Positions 17,902 to 25,701 of a stretch of DNA of 37,228 nucleotides are shown piece after piece. The stretch's first letter is position 1. Every line of letters begins with the position of its first letter. The stretch is from the NCBI GenBank assembly GCA_013203665.1, contig JABMPU010000132.1, positions 1 to 37,228 on the forward strand, given 5' to 3'. Both the position numbers and the translations under genes were made by a program. The notes under the pieces are model-generated. The model did not search any database, was not told where the DNA came from, and was given only the letters and a program-made list of their open reading frames with translations. This DNA comes from Armatimonadota bacterium. GTDB lineage: Bacteria; Cloacimonadota; Cloacimonadia; Cloacimonadales; TCS61.

Positions 17902-18771
17902 TTAAAATTTATAAACAAAATCTATATATGGAAAGGTGAATACATCTTTTTCTAATGGAAAAATTAAAGCGAAATCCGCACTTATTTTTTCACCGAAGAA
18001 ACGTAAACCGGCTGAAATAACCGGTGTATCTTTTTCCGGTATGACCCAGTTTTCGGTAACCAGAGATATATTTCTGCTCGTTCTTAGTTCTCCACCCAGC
18101 ACAACAATTGGTTTATCAGCAAGTTCATCATCGAAATAGCCATATCCTAATCCTACCGTTATACTTTTATCTAGAGAGCCAAAAGTGCTCACACCATAAA
18201 GAATCCCTGCTGATGTACTCTCAGGTAGTTTCACAACAAGTGCACCAATGGCTAGATCCATTTTTTTGGATGTCTTTATTCCTACTTTAGGAGTGAAGAG
18301 AAGGATCTGCTCATCCAGATCCATACCAGGTAGTATTGAGAATCCTCCTCCAAGAGTAATATTATTGGTGATTCCAAAAGTAACAGTTGGAAAGAAAATG
18401 AAATAATCTGCGAAATATCCTTCTCCCTGTTTCAGCATTCTTGCAGTTGGAGCAAAAAATAGACGAGAACAATTAGGATTAGGAAACCAGTATTTTCCAT
18501 CTTTAAGCTGGTCTTTTGAAACCTGTTTTAGGTCAGTGATCTCAAAAACAGAGATAGTCATAATCCCATGTTTGGTTTCAAATTTAATTTCCTCTTCACC
18601 AACTTCGATAATTCTTCCTTTAAATGAAGATCCGTCTTCAACAGTCAGGATTTGTATTTGGGTGGAATCAGGAATTCCTAGAGATATTGCTCCTTCAGAT
18701 CTACCTGCTGAAAATAATTGATAGAAGATGATAAGCAGAAAAATGATAAAAGTAAAATAATAAGACTTCAT
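17902..18771 (-). CDS. Putative envelope protein, function unknown
   Basis: The product has 289 residues. The ATG at 18771, five bases after GGAG, is preferred over a GTG two codons earlier. A long hydrophobic N-terminus (F-T-F-I-I-F-L-L-I-I-F) indicates export. Residues ~35-75 form a small beta domain (G-R-I-I-E-V-G-E-E-E-I-K-F-E-T). The rest has alternating hydrophobic strands, glycines and a terminal aromatic (V-Y-K-F), consistent with an outer-membrane beta-barrel. I do not recognise a family. It lies directly upstream of the beta-helix gene and may act with it at the cell surface. Confidence 0.65.
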   Translation of the reverse strand: MKSYYFTFIIFLLIIFYQLFSAGRSEGAISLGIPDSTQIQILTVEDGSSFKGRIIEVGEEEIKFETKHGIMTISVFEITDLKQVSKDQLKDGKYWFPNPNCSRLFFAPTARMLKQGEGYFADYFIFFPTVTFGITNNITLGGGFSILPGMDLDEQILLFTPKVGIKTSKKMDLAIGALVVKLPESTSAGILYGVSTFGSLDKSITVGLGYGYFDDELADKPIVVLGGELRTSRNISLVTENWVIPEKDTPVISAGLRFFGEKISADFALIFPLEKDVFTFPYIDFVYKF

Positions 18772-18801
18772 AAGCACTCCTTTTTTGAATAGTTGAGGAT
18801 C

Positions 18802-18870
18802 AATGATTTAAAGAAGTGTAAAAAATTTTATGAGTTCAGAAGTGTTAAGAATTTCAATATTCTACACTTC
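18802..18870. repeat. REP-like hairpin sharing a 14-mer with the RAYT flanks
   Basis: AATGATTTAAAGAA (18802-18815) is identical to a segment in both direct repeats flanking the transposase gene (31725-31738 and 32404-32417). In each case a stem begins at the end of this 14-mer; here GAAGTGTA (18813-18820) faces TACACTTC (18863-18870). The conserved head with a different stem suggests a family of hairpin elements. Confidence 0.45.
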
Positions 18871-18939
18871 AATATCCACATCTCCGAAAAAAAGACATAT
18901 GCTTTTATGTGTTCAAAGTTGCTTATATCAAAGAACGTT

Positions 18940-19050
18940 CCGAAAGCTCGGAGCGTTGACGGAATAATTCTTTCGGACAGCTCCAGCCTTCGTACAACTT
19001 CCGCCTTCGCTAAAGCTATGGCGTGACAGGTCGGGTTGGCGTGCAAGAGC
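18940..19050. repeat. Dispersed GC-richer intergenic repeat
   Basis: A block with CCGAAAG...CTTTCGG inverted arms is followed by CTTCGCTAAAGCTATG...GACAGGTCGG, which matches 6893-6923 at about 80%. It does not encode a plausible protein on either strand. The surrounding 18772-19268 region has no intact gene. Confidence 0.5.
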
Positions 19051-19056
19051 TTTCCC

Positions 19057-19169
19057 TACTTCATTAAAAAGGAGATGTTGCCCCGACAAAAACCGTCGGG
19101 GCTAAATTCACTTATTTCATTAAAAGGAAATGTTGCCCCTCAGATAAAACAATCGGGATTAAATTCCCT
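19057..19169. repeat. Two 56/57-bp tandem units with a hairpin
   Basis: Units 19057-19112 and 19113-19169 share TTCATTAAAA, ATGTTGCCCC and TAAATTC in the same order. The first contains a perfect stem, GCCCCGAC (19080-19087) with GTCGGGGC (19095-19102). On the minus strand each unit boundary reads like the end of a sorting-domain gene (an AATGAAATAA-like end), so the array probably arose by duplication of a gene tail. Confidence 0.55.
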
Positions 19170-19228
19170 TATTTCATAAGGATCATCTTTCTAACTCTCT
19201 GAAAATCACATGCTTTCAATCCCCAATA
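19169..19228 (-). pseudogene. Remnant of a sorting-domain gene tail
   Basis: Read on the minus strand, this segment translates as W-G-L-K-A-C-D-F-Q-R-V-R-K-M-I-L-M-K followed by TAA. It aligns with the ends of the intact sorting domains nearby (for example L-K-S-G-D-Y-Q-E-I-R-K-M-I-L-L-K). Upstream, the frame runs into a perfect 22-bp palindrome (19229-19250) and then a stop. Only the last ~18 codons of the former gene remain, just downstream of the deiminase gene. Confidence 0.65.
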
Positions 19229-19250
19229 TCTCCCCCTAATTAGGGGGAGA
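19229..19250. repeat. Perfect 22-bp palindrome
   Basis: TCTCCCCCTAA is followed immediately by its reverse complement TTAGGGGGAGA. It is part of a longer C-run/G-run repeat and breaks the frame of the neighbouring gene remnant. With no loop and no T-run it is a mobile palindrome rather than a clear terminator. Confidence 0.7.
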
Positions 19251-19268
19251 AAAAGAGGGGGTCAAGAA

Positions 19269-20999
19269 CTATTTCATTAACACCATTTTTCGTGTTTGTT
19301 CGTAATTAGCGGTTTTAAGTTTATAGAAATAAATTCCGGAAGAAACCAGTTTGTTTGTTTGGTTTGTTCCATCCCAGATAACTTCATTAATTCCTAATTT
19401 CAAATTTCTGATTTCTAATTTCTTTATCTTCTGCCCTTTTATATTGTAGATTATTATTTCGGTGTATTCGGTGTTCTCGGTGGTAAATTTTATCATGGTC
19501 TCCGGATTGAAAGGATTGGGAAAATTTGAAAGCTCTATAAAAGGTTTAACAATATTGTTTTGAGCAAATACATTTTGAACATAAACTTCAAAAGTTACAA
19601 AAGGTGCATTTTCAGGTAAAGTCGTTTCAAATTCATTTTCACCTGAAGTTGCTTCACCATAAATATAATAATTGAAATTTTCTGTCATAGCAGGTAATGT
19701 TGCGTTCCAAATTCCATTTAAAAGACTCGCTGGAATTTCTGTATAAAACACTTCAGATTCTAATTTATAAAAAACAGATGCTTGTGAATTTTCAAATTTC
19801 GGATTCAGCCTGAATTTTATTTGAGGAGAAACATTGTAATCTAAACTATCTATTTTTTCATGAAACACAATCAGAGGATTCTGGCTATGATGAAGATTTG
19901 TAATGCAATGAGTTGCTCCCCAATATTGGATGATAAAGCTGGAATTCAAACCGATTATTTCATGCTCCGGCATTAACCTTGCATAAGTGTTCAAAGCTTC
20001 TTCGTCAGTTTCAAAACCATAAATTGGAACCAGAACTTTGTCATTGATAATCAAGGAATTTGTGTATGTATAATTTATTGTACCTGCTGGTCCGCCATAA
20101 TAATATGGTGGCATTATAATTCTTTCAACTTTAAAATCTCTGCCATCAATATTGGTTACAGAATCCAGATAAATTGCAAGATTATTTAAAAGTTCATAAT
20201 CACCAGGATAACTTGTTGTAGCAGATTCATATTCGCCAACAATGAATAAAGTATCGCTCAAAAGTTTGCAGAACATATCTATATGACCGGTTCCATCTCC
20301 ATTCATCGGTGCGACAACAATCAAAGAATCTATTCCCAAATAATCTCTGAAATCGTTACTAATTTGTTCTTGAGAAAAACCAGGATTATAATTGTAAATA
20401 TTTGTTGAAACGAATGCCATTCCATTTCCATCTGTGATGTGATTTCCACCATGATGAACCAAATTGTTGCTATAATATGGAAAACCAAAATAGTTCGCAA
20501 TTGTTATGGGAATAAAATCGTCAGTCTGATAAGTGCCATAAACATAATCGATAATTCCTCTATCTCCATCTTCATAAATATAGAATGGACCATAATCCCT
20601 TATCCACATACTCGAGCTTGAAATAGCGTTATCAAGAATAAAACTGACATTTTCCATGTTCACACTATTTGCAGCTAAATGGTCGTAGGCAATTGTCTGG
20701 TTATAGGTATTTGCTACAAGCATATAAACCTGAAAATCCTCCGCCACTGCATAAGCAACATCAGTGATAGTATCTATTCCCCAACCGGACCAAGCTAAAA
20801 AAACTCCTTCTGCTCGTCCGAATTCTGCCGGATTGACTATTTCTTCTCCAACAGGTGGATCTCTGAGAAGTGATCTCTGTTCTGCAGCAGAGATCTTTTC
20901 CGGTTTCTTATGAATTACAGGTTCAACCGAATCGCTTGTTTCCGAGAAAATTGCCATTGTAATTAAAATAAATAAAATGAAAGAAAGATTTTTTTTCAT
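19269..20999 (-). CDS. Exported agmatine/peptidylarginine deiminase-like enzyme with sorting domain
   Basis: The product has 576 residues. A signal peptide (F-I-L-F-I-L-I-T-M-A-I-F-S) is followed by a Porphyromonas-type peptidylarginine deiminase fold. The catalytic set is complete by pattern: D135 in W-I-R-D-Y-G-P, H239 and D241 in G-H-I-D-M-F, N314 in T-N-S-L-I-I, and the nucleophile C365 in G-A-T-H-C-I-T-N. An Ig-like region and a sorting domain (N-F-P-N-P-F-N-P-E to M-V-L-M-K) close the protein. The family hydrolyses guanidino groups, giving citrulline from arginine or N-carbamoylputrescine from agmatine; export and the sorting domain favour a protein or peptide substrate, but the sequence cannot decide. 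It lies 24 bp after the glycosyltransferase gene, at the end of a likely five-gene unit. Its sorting domain contains an in-frame 9-bp DNA repeat (19455-19481). Confidence 0.88.
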   Translation of the reverse strand: MKKNLSFILFILITMAIFSETSDSVEPVIHKKPEKISAAEQRSLLRDPPVGEEIVNPAEFGRAEGVFLAWSGWGIDTITDVAYAVAEDFQVYMLVANTYNQTIAYDHLAANSVNMENVSFILDNAISSSSMWIRDYGPFYIYEDGDRGIIDYVYGTYQTDDFIPITIANYFGFPYYSNNLVHHGGNHITDGNGMAFVSTNIYNYNPGFSQEQISNDFRDYLGIDSLIVVAPMNGDGTGHIDMFCKLLSDTLFIVGEYESATTSYPGDYELLNNLAIYLDSVTNIDGRDFKVERIIMPPYYYGGPAGTINYTYTNSLIINDKVLVPIYGFETDEEALNTYARLMPEHEIIGLNSSFIIQYWGATHCITNLHHSQNPLIVFHEKIDSLDYNVSPQIKFRLNPKFENSQASVFYKLESEVFYTEIPASLLNGIWNATLPAMTENFNYYIYGEATSGENEFETTLPENAPFVTFEVYVQNVFAQNNIVKPFIELSNFPNPFNPETMIKFTTENTEYTEIIIYNIKGQKIKKLEIRNLKLGINEVIWDGTNQTNKLVSSGIYFYKLKTANYEQTRKMVLMK

Positions 21000-21023
21000 A
21001 TTACCTTCAGTAAATGTTATTTT

Positions 21024-22343
21024 TTATCTTTGAAAAAATTCCAGGGATTGTTTTGCAATTCCTTCCCAGGTCCATTTCTGCTTGATTTTTTTATTGAAAA
21101 ATAGAATATTTTCTGCACATTTCTGCCAGTTATCAATAGTCCAGAAAATTGCTTTTCCAATATTATTTGCCAGGTTTTTATGATGGTCCTCTGTAATTTT
21201 CGCCAGAACGCCACATTGTGTAGCAATTCCCCAATCATATTCCGTATCATTTTTTTCCAATATCATATAACGTGGTCCGGTAGAATCCGCTGATACAATC
21301 ATATTCCCTCTAGCAGATGCTTCTATAATGGACATTCCAAAAGGTTCTTTGAGCGTTGGTAAAATGTAGATGTGCTTGTCATCCAGAATCTCTTTTTGCT
21401 CATCTGGCGTACTGATTGCTTTTTTCAATTGGAATTTTATTTCCAGGTTAGCAGGTACTTCTTTTGCTTTTGCATACAGCTTTTCAAGATATTCATCTGT
21501 TGCCGGAATTCCCACAATATACAAGCACAAATTTCGTGAACAAAGTTCTGCAGCAGCTTTGGCTCCATCTATTGAATATTCTACTCCTTTACTTGGATCG
21601 ATCCGGCAAAATGTAACCAGGTTGATTGTTTCCGGAATTTGAGCTAATTTTTCCAGGATATCCTCATCTTTCATTAAGAAGTTTTCATTACAGCCGCTTG
21701 AACTTAGTTTTATTTTTTGTTCAATCTCTTTTGAGTATGCATCCTGGTTTTTAAGGATTTCAATAAATTCGGTTTTTACAGAAGGACTATTCACCACAAT
21801 CAAATCTGCAAATCTACTCATTGCTTCCCATTTTTGCAATTTTGAGAGAATTTCCTTCGTTGCTTCAAATGAGCCAAGAGATTCACCTTGCTTAGAGATA
21901 AAAGTAGATTCTAAAGAATGAATCTTGGATATTATTCTAATATCAACTCCTTGCAGTTCCTTTGCCATAAGTCCGGGAATAATATGATGACCTTCCAAGC
22001 TAATTGCATCAAATTCATTCTGCCTGCTTTTTATCCATTTTATCGAAGCTTTGACAAATCGTTCAATCCTATCAAATTCCTCATTTTTCTCACCTACATA
22101 AGGTTGAGAAATACCTTTATCGATAAGGAAACGGACAACTCTTAAATTTGCCCGTTTTTCGATACTTAATGGAACATCCCAATCTTGCAGTTGAACCTTG
22201 TGAACTGTTTTTTCGGTATGGATGGAAATGACTGTAACAATATGACCTGATTTCAAAAACTGGTCACACATATTCTTTACATGTACACCACCGCCACCTG
22301 TGGCAGTTTCTTCAAATTGTAATGATACTAATGCAATTTTCAT
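21024..22343 (-). CDS. Glycosyltransferase, GT4-like (GT-B fold)
   Basis: The product has 439 residues and appears cytoplasmic. The N-terminus shows the usual start of a GT-B enzyme, M-K-I-A-L-V-S-L-Q-F followed by G-G-G-G-V-H-V-K-N. The second domain has T-F-C-R-I-D-P-S-K-G and the EX7E element in E-P-F-G-M-S-I-I-E-A (E333 and E341), which contacts the nucleotide sugar. S-A-D-S-T-G-P resembles the loop following that element. It would transfer a sugar from an activated donor to an unknown acceptor. It lies 48 bp after the acetyltransferase gene and 24 bp before the deiminase gene, but no glycan locus surrounds it. Confidence 0.88.
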   Translation of the reverse strand: MKIALVSLQFEETATGGGGVHVKNMCDQFLKSGHIVTVISIHTEKTVHKVQLQDWDVPLSIEKRANLRVVRFLIDKGISQPYVGEKNEEFDRIERFVKASIKWIKSRQNEFDAISLEGHHIIPGLMAKELQGVDIRIISKIHSLESTFISKQGESLGSFEATKEILSKLQKWEAMSRFADLIVVNSPSVKTEFIEILKNQDAYSKEIEQKIKLSSSGCNENFLMKDEDILEKLAQIPETINLVTFCRIDPSKGVEYSIDGAKAAAELCSRNLCLYIVGIPATDEYLEKLYAKAKEVPANLEIKFQLKKAISTPDEQKEILDDKHIYILPTLKEPFGMSIIEASARGNMIVSADSTGPRYMILEKNDTEYDWGIATQCGVLAKITEDHHKNLANNIGKAIFWTIDNWQKCAENILFFNKKIKQKWTWEGIAKQSLEFFQR

Positions 22344-22391
22344 AAATTTTATCCAAAAGATTTATTATTCTAATTATTGCTTAAAATCATC

Positions 22392-22823
22392 TTACAAAAT
22401 ATATTCTTCATCAGGAATTAATCGTTTACCCAGACTGATTACATTTTCATCATAATACCCGAGATTCTTATAAAATCTGATTACTTCTAAATTTTCGCTG
22501 CGAACCTGCAAATTGATCTTTGGGCATTCGATTGCTTTTAATTTTTCTTCGATCACCTCAATAATTTTTTGGGCATAGCCCAGGTTGCGATGCTGCGGAT
22601 CAACAGCCAGATAGTTCATCCAACCTCTGTGTCCCTCATATCCTGCCATCACAGTTGAAATTATTTTACCATCCAAAATACCAACCAGAAAGAATTCGGG
22701 ATTAACTTTCAATTTGCGTTCAATATCAGATTTCGGATTGTTCCAGGGAACAACCAGATTGCATTTATACCAGAGTTTGATCACTTCCTTTTCATCTGAT
22801 GTTTGATATGGTCTGATTTGCAT
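22392..22823 (-). CDS. GNAT acetyltransferase, YpeA-like
   Basis: The product has 143 residues, a single GNAT domain. It closely follows the YpeA pattern: an N-terminal I-R-P-Y-Q-T-S-D-E, the diagnostic P-W-N-N-P-K-S-D-I-E-R-K, G-T/S-V-M-x-G-Y-E-G-H-R-G, the acetyl-CoA loop (Q-H-R-N-L-G-Y-A) and the end S-L-G-K-R-L-I-P-D-E-E-Y. The acetyl acceptor is unknown for this family. It lies 18 bp after the pmbA-like gene and 48 bp before the glycosyltransferase gene, so it is probably cotranscribed with both. The ribosome site is weak (CAGGT). Confidence 0.9.
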   Translation of the reverse strand: MQIRPYQTSDEKEVIKLWYKCNLVVPWNNPKSDIERKLKVNPEFFLVGILDGKIISTVMAGYEGHRGWMNYLAVDPQHRNLGYAQKIIEVIEEKLKAIECPKINLQVRSENLEVIRFYKNLGYYDENVISLGKRLIPDEEYIL

Positions 22824-22841
22824 ATTTTATTAACCTGAAAA

Positions 22842-24158
22842 TTAATCATACTTTTTCGTAGCTACACTTACATCATCGCATAGAATTGCAGGAAATCTTC
22901 CGCTCCAGCTTGGATGCAAAGTATCTTCGATGGCAATAACATTTTTCAGAGTATCATAAACATTACCGGCAATCATGGCATCTTTCACACGTCCAATAAT
23001 TTCACCGTTTTCCACATAAAATCCGGGACTTACTCCAACTGAATAATCACCATTGGGAATATTTCCGCTGTGAGCACCCATTGCTCCTTCGATTATCATT
23101 CCTTTATCCATGAATTTCAGCAGTTCAGAGAAAGAAGCATTTCCCGGTTTTATCTGTAAATGCGTAAGATTTGGATTTGGTTTGATGCCAATAGCTTCTC
23201 CTCCCCATCTGCTGGTTCGATATCCGTGACCTGTAGATTTTGTATTGAGTTTTTTAGCAAAATTCAAATCATAATAAAAGCTTTTCAGAACACCATTTTC
23301 TATGATTGATAAGGGATGACAATTTACACCTTCATCATCAAAAGCACGTGTCCATGGATATTTATCATCCAAAGGAGCATCATGAATAGTTAATTTCTCA
23401 TCAAAGATCTTTTTCCCGATTTTTTCTGCGATTGGTGAGATTCTCTCATAAATACTTTTTGCGCTTGTTCCACTCAGAATTCTCCAGGTTAAAGTATGCA
23501 TACTTTTGGGCATCCAAAGCACTTTCATTTTCCCGCTTTTTGGCTCGATTACTTTTTGGGAACTATTATAGAATTCAATCATTTCATTAACCAGATTCTG
23601 CGGTGTTTTCTTAAATGTGAAATAAGATTGAGAGCGGGAAATACTGGAAGCTCCACCGGGAAATATCAATCCGAGATAAAATCCAAAACCGCCATTCTTA
23701 CTGTTAATATCGGTTCCTTGAGAATTCATAATCATGATTTTTTCAATATGCTTATATGAATCCAAAGAGATTTCCGCATCTGTTTTTGATTGGAATTGTT
23801 CGGAGATTCTGCATAATTCATCAACCATCCGGGAAGTGGTCAAATCTTCAATGGAGGGATCAAATGTTTTTAGGTCTGATATTTCTGTAGTTAAAGGAAA
23901 ATCATATTCTGCTTCCACTTTTCCTTTTAATGAATCCAAGGCATTCTGTAAGATTTCATTTCGGTTCAGAATATTCCGTGTATAAGCAAATCCAAGTTTT
24001 CCATCTTTGATAATTCTTAAACTCACACCAGCATGAATGGAACTCTCAATATCATGAAGCTTGGCATTTTCAAATAAAACTGAACTTGTTGCCGGTTCAT
24101 ATGAATAGACTTCTGCCTGATCACAAACTTTTTTTGCCATTTCCAAAAGCTTTTCCAT
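22842..24158 (-). CDS. pmbA: TldE/PmbA-type partner of the TldD protease
   Basis: The product has 438 residues from the ATG at 24158, which overlaps the stop codon of tldD by one base (TAATG) and has GGGAGGTG before it. The longer frame starting at 24242 would lie inside tldD and is rejected. The protein has the TldD/PmbA fold (A-G-V-S-L-R-I-I-K-D-G-K-L-G-F-A near the start; A-H-S-G-N-I-P-N-G-D-Y-S-V-G-V-S near the end) but lacks the HEXXXH zinc site, as expected for the non-catalytic TldE half. TldD and TldE form a heterodimeric protease that acts on unfolded peptides and matures modified peptides such as microcin B17. No substrate peptide gene was seen nearby. Confidence 0.9.
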   Translation of the reverse strand: MEKLLEMAKKVCDQAEVYSYEPATSSVLFENAKLHDIESSIHAGVSLRIIKDGKLGFAYTRNILNRNEILQNALDSLKGKVEAEYDFPLTTEISDLKTFDPSIEDLTTSRMVDELCRISEQFQSKTDAEISLDSYKHIEKIMIMNSQGTDINSKNGGFGFYLGLIFPGGASSISRSQSYFTFKKTPQNLVNEMIEFYNSSQKVIEPKSGKMKVLWMPKSMHTLTWRILSGTSAKSIYERISPIAEKIGKKIFDEKLTIHDAPLDDKYPWTRAFDDEGVNCHPLSIIENGVLKSFYYDLNFAKKLNTKSTGHGYRTSRWGGEAIGIKPNPNLTHLQIKPGNASFSELLKFMDKGMIIEGAMGAHSGNIPNGDYSVGVSPGFYVENGEIIGRVKDAMIAGNVYDTLKNVIAIEDTLHPSWSGRFPAILCDDVSVATKKYD

Positions 24159-25522
24159 TACACACCTCCCATAACTACATTGTTTACCAAAATATGCGGC
24201 GCTCCATGACAGGATCGGATATTCGTCTGTCCTTTCCCGCATCCTCCTGTTTTTGTGAGAACCAGATCATTGCTAACCATGATAATATCTTTCATTGTTT
24301 GATACAAATTGCCCGAAATATTGATATCGCGTATCATTCCTGCCAGCTTTCCATCTTTGACAACATATCCGTATTGAGCTCCAAAAGTGAAGTTCTCACC
24401 AGCAGTCTGCCCACCTTTGGCATCAACAATGTAAAGTCCATCTTGAAGAGATTCCAATAATTCATCAAAAGTAGGAGTACTGCCTTCGATGTATATTGTG
24501 CCCATCCTGATAATCGGAGCAAAACGATAATCTTCTGCTACGCAATGACCGCTGATAGGCTCATCAAATTCGAAAGCAGTTCTACGCGAATGAAGCCTGC
24601 CTGTGAGAATGCCGTTTTTCATGAGCTGAGTAGAACGAACAGCCACTCCTTCGTCATCGTATTTGTAAAAACCCAGTTGATTGGGCATAGTTGCATCATC
24701 GATGATATTCAGCACATCACTGCCAAGTTTGCTGCCGATCTGCATCTTCTGCCGCATTGCAGGTAAAGTCTCGATGATATCTGCTTCGGAAAAGTGTCCG
24801 AATGCTTCATGAGCAAAAACTCCAGCTAAGCTCGGATTCAAAATGCAGTTGAAAACTCCCGCTTTAACAGGTTTAGCTTTAAGTAAATCCAAGACCAATC
24901 TCGTTTTATTTGCAAAATTATCTTCCTGGTTACGAACATTATAAAAACCATCGCTTCCACCTGAACTGACTCTGATATTCTGAATTAGATTTCCCTCTTT
25001 ACTGGTGATTAAACCTCCCACTCTGGTTGTGATCAAATCTTCTCGAATTTCGCTTCCCTCAGATGTAACAAAATATTTTTCGCGGATTGTATCCACATAA
25101 CCGATATTCGTATTTACAATTTTATAATTTTTAAGAGGGATGTCATTATATTTTCGAACCAGTTCGAGCTTTTCGGAAATCGTAATTTTCCTAGGATCTT
25201 CATTCATTTCAGGAAAAAAAGTTTCTTTCACAACAGGTACTTTGGCTAATTGGATTGGTTTTTTAATATTTTTCCCGATCAAAACTGCGTTTTCCAAAGC
25301 TGATTTAATGGCAGTATCTGCATCGGTTTCTTTTGTGAAAGCAACTGATGACAATCCTCCATTTTTTAGAATTCTAACCACAAATCCGTCTGTAGAATTC
25401 GAACCGATTCGTGTGAGCTCCTTCCCATTAAAAGTGATAACACAATCTTTTTTCTGCTCGTAGCGGATATCAGAATAATCAGCATCTACTTTCTGCAGGA
25501 TTTTCTTTAATTTTTCAAACAT
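24158..25522 (-). CDS. tldD: TldD metalloprotease subunit
   Basis: The product has 454 residues and starts after AAGGAG. The zinc site is visible as H-E-A-F-G-H (H238, E239, H243), the HEXXXH motif of TldD. The C-terminal C-H-G-A-P-H-I-L-V-N-N segment supplies the cysteine near the metal in the family. It would form a hollow heterodimer with the PmbA/TldE partner encoded one base away and cleave unfolded peptides in the cytoplasm. The gene leads a likely five-gene unit running to the deiminase. A near-perfect palindrome lies 112-128 bp upstream. Confidence 0.94.
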   Translation of the reverse strand: MFEKLKKILQKVDADYSDIRYEQKKDCVITFNGKELTRIGSNSTDGFVVRILKNGGLSSVAFTKETDADTAIKSALENAVLIGKNIKKPIQLAKVPVVKETFFPEMNEDPRKITISEKLELVRKYNDIPLKNYKIVNTNIGYVDTIREKYFVTSEGSEIREDLITTRVGGLITSKEGNLIQNIRVSSGGSDGFYNVRNQEDNFANKTRLVLDLLKAKPVKAGVFNCILNPSLAGVFAHEAFGHFSEADIIETLPAMRQKMQIGSKLGSDVLNIIDDATMPNQLGFYKYDDEGVAVRSTQLMKNGILTGRLHSRRTAFEFDEPISGHCVAEDYRFAPIIRMGTIYIEGSTPTFDELLESLQDGLYIVDAKGGQTAGENFTFGAQYGYVVKDGKLAGMIRDINISGNLYQTMKDIIMVSNDLVLTKTGGCGKGQTNIRSCHGAPHILVNNVVMGGV

Positions 25523-25633
25523 TTTTGCTCCTTCCGGTGATATTTTACTTTAGATGTAAAAGCTTATAATGAAGAAAAATGTCAAAGATTTTTATTTATT
25601 TACTCTGAGATATAAAAAATTTACCAAGTTTTG

Positions 25634-25650
25634 GAAACTTGACAAGTTTC
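25634..25650. repeat. 17-bp near-palindrome upstream of tldD
   Basis: GAAACTTGACAAGTTTC reads almost identically on both strands (one central mismatch) and is preceded by CCAAGTTTTGG, which can pair with part of it. It lies in the 179-bp gap between the nitroreductase gene end and the tldD start. It could be a dispersed hairpin, an operator or a weak terminator; the sequence does not decide. Confidence 0.4.
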
Positions 25651-25701
25651 AATTCTAATCTTCGATTCTGTTCCCCAAGGATTTTATGAACGAACTGGAA
25701 A

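Noticed and set aside
24159-24242. Longer N-terminus for the PmbA/TldE protein
   Set aside because: It would lie inside the tldD coding region. The TAATG overlap with its own ribosome site fits the start at 24158.
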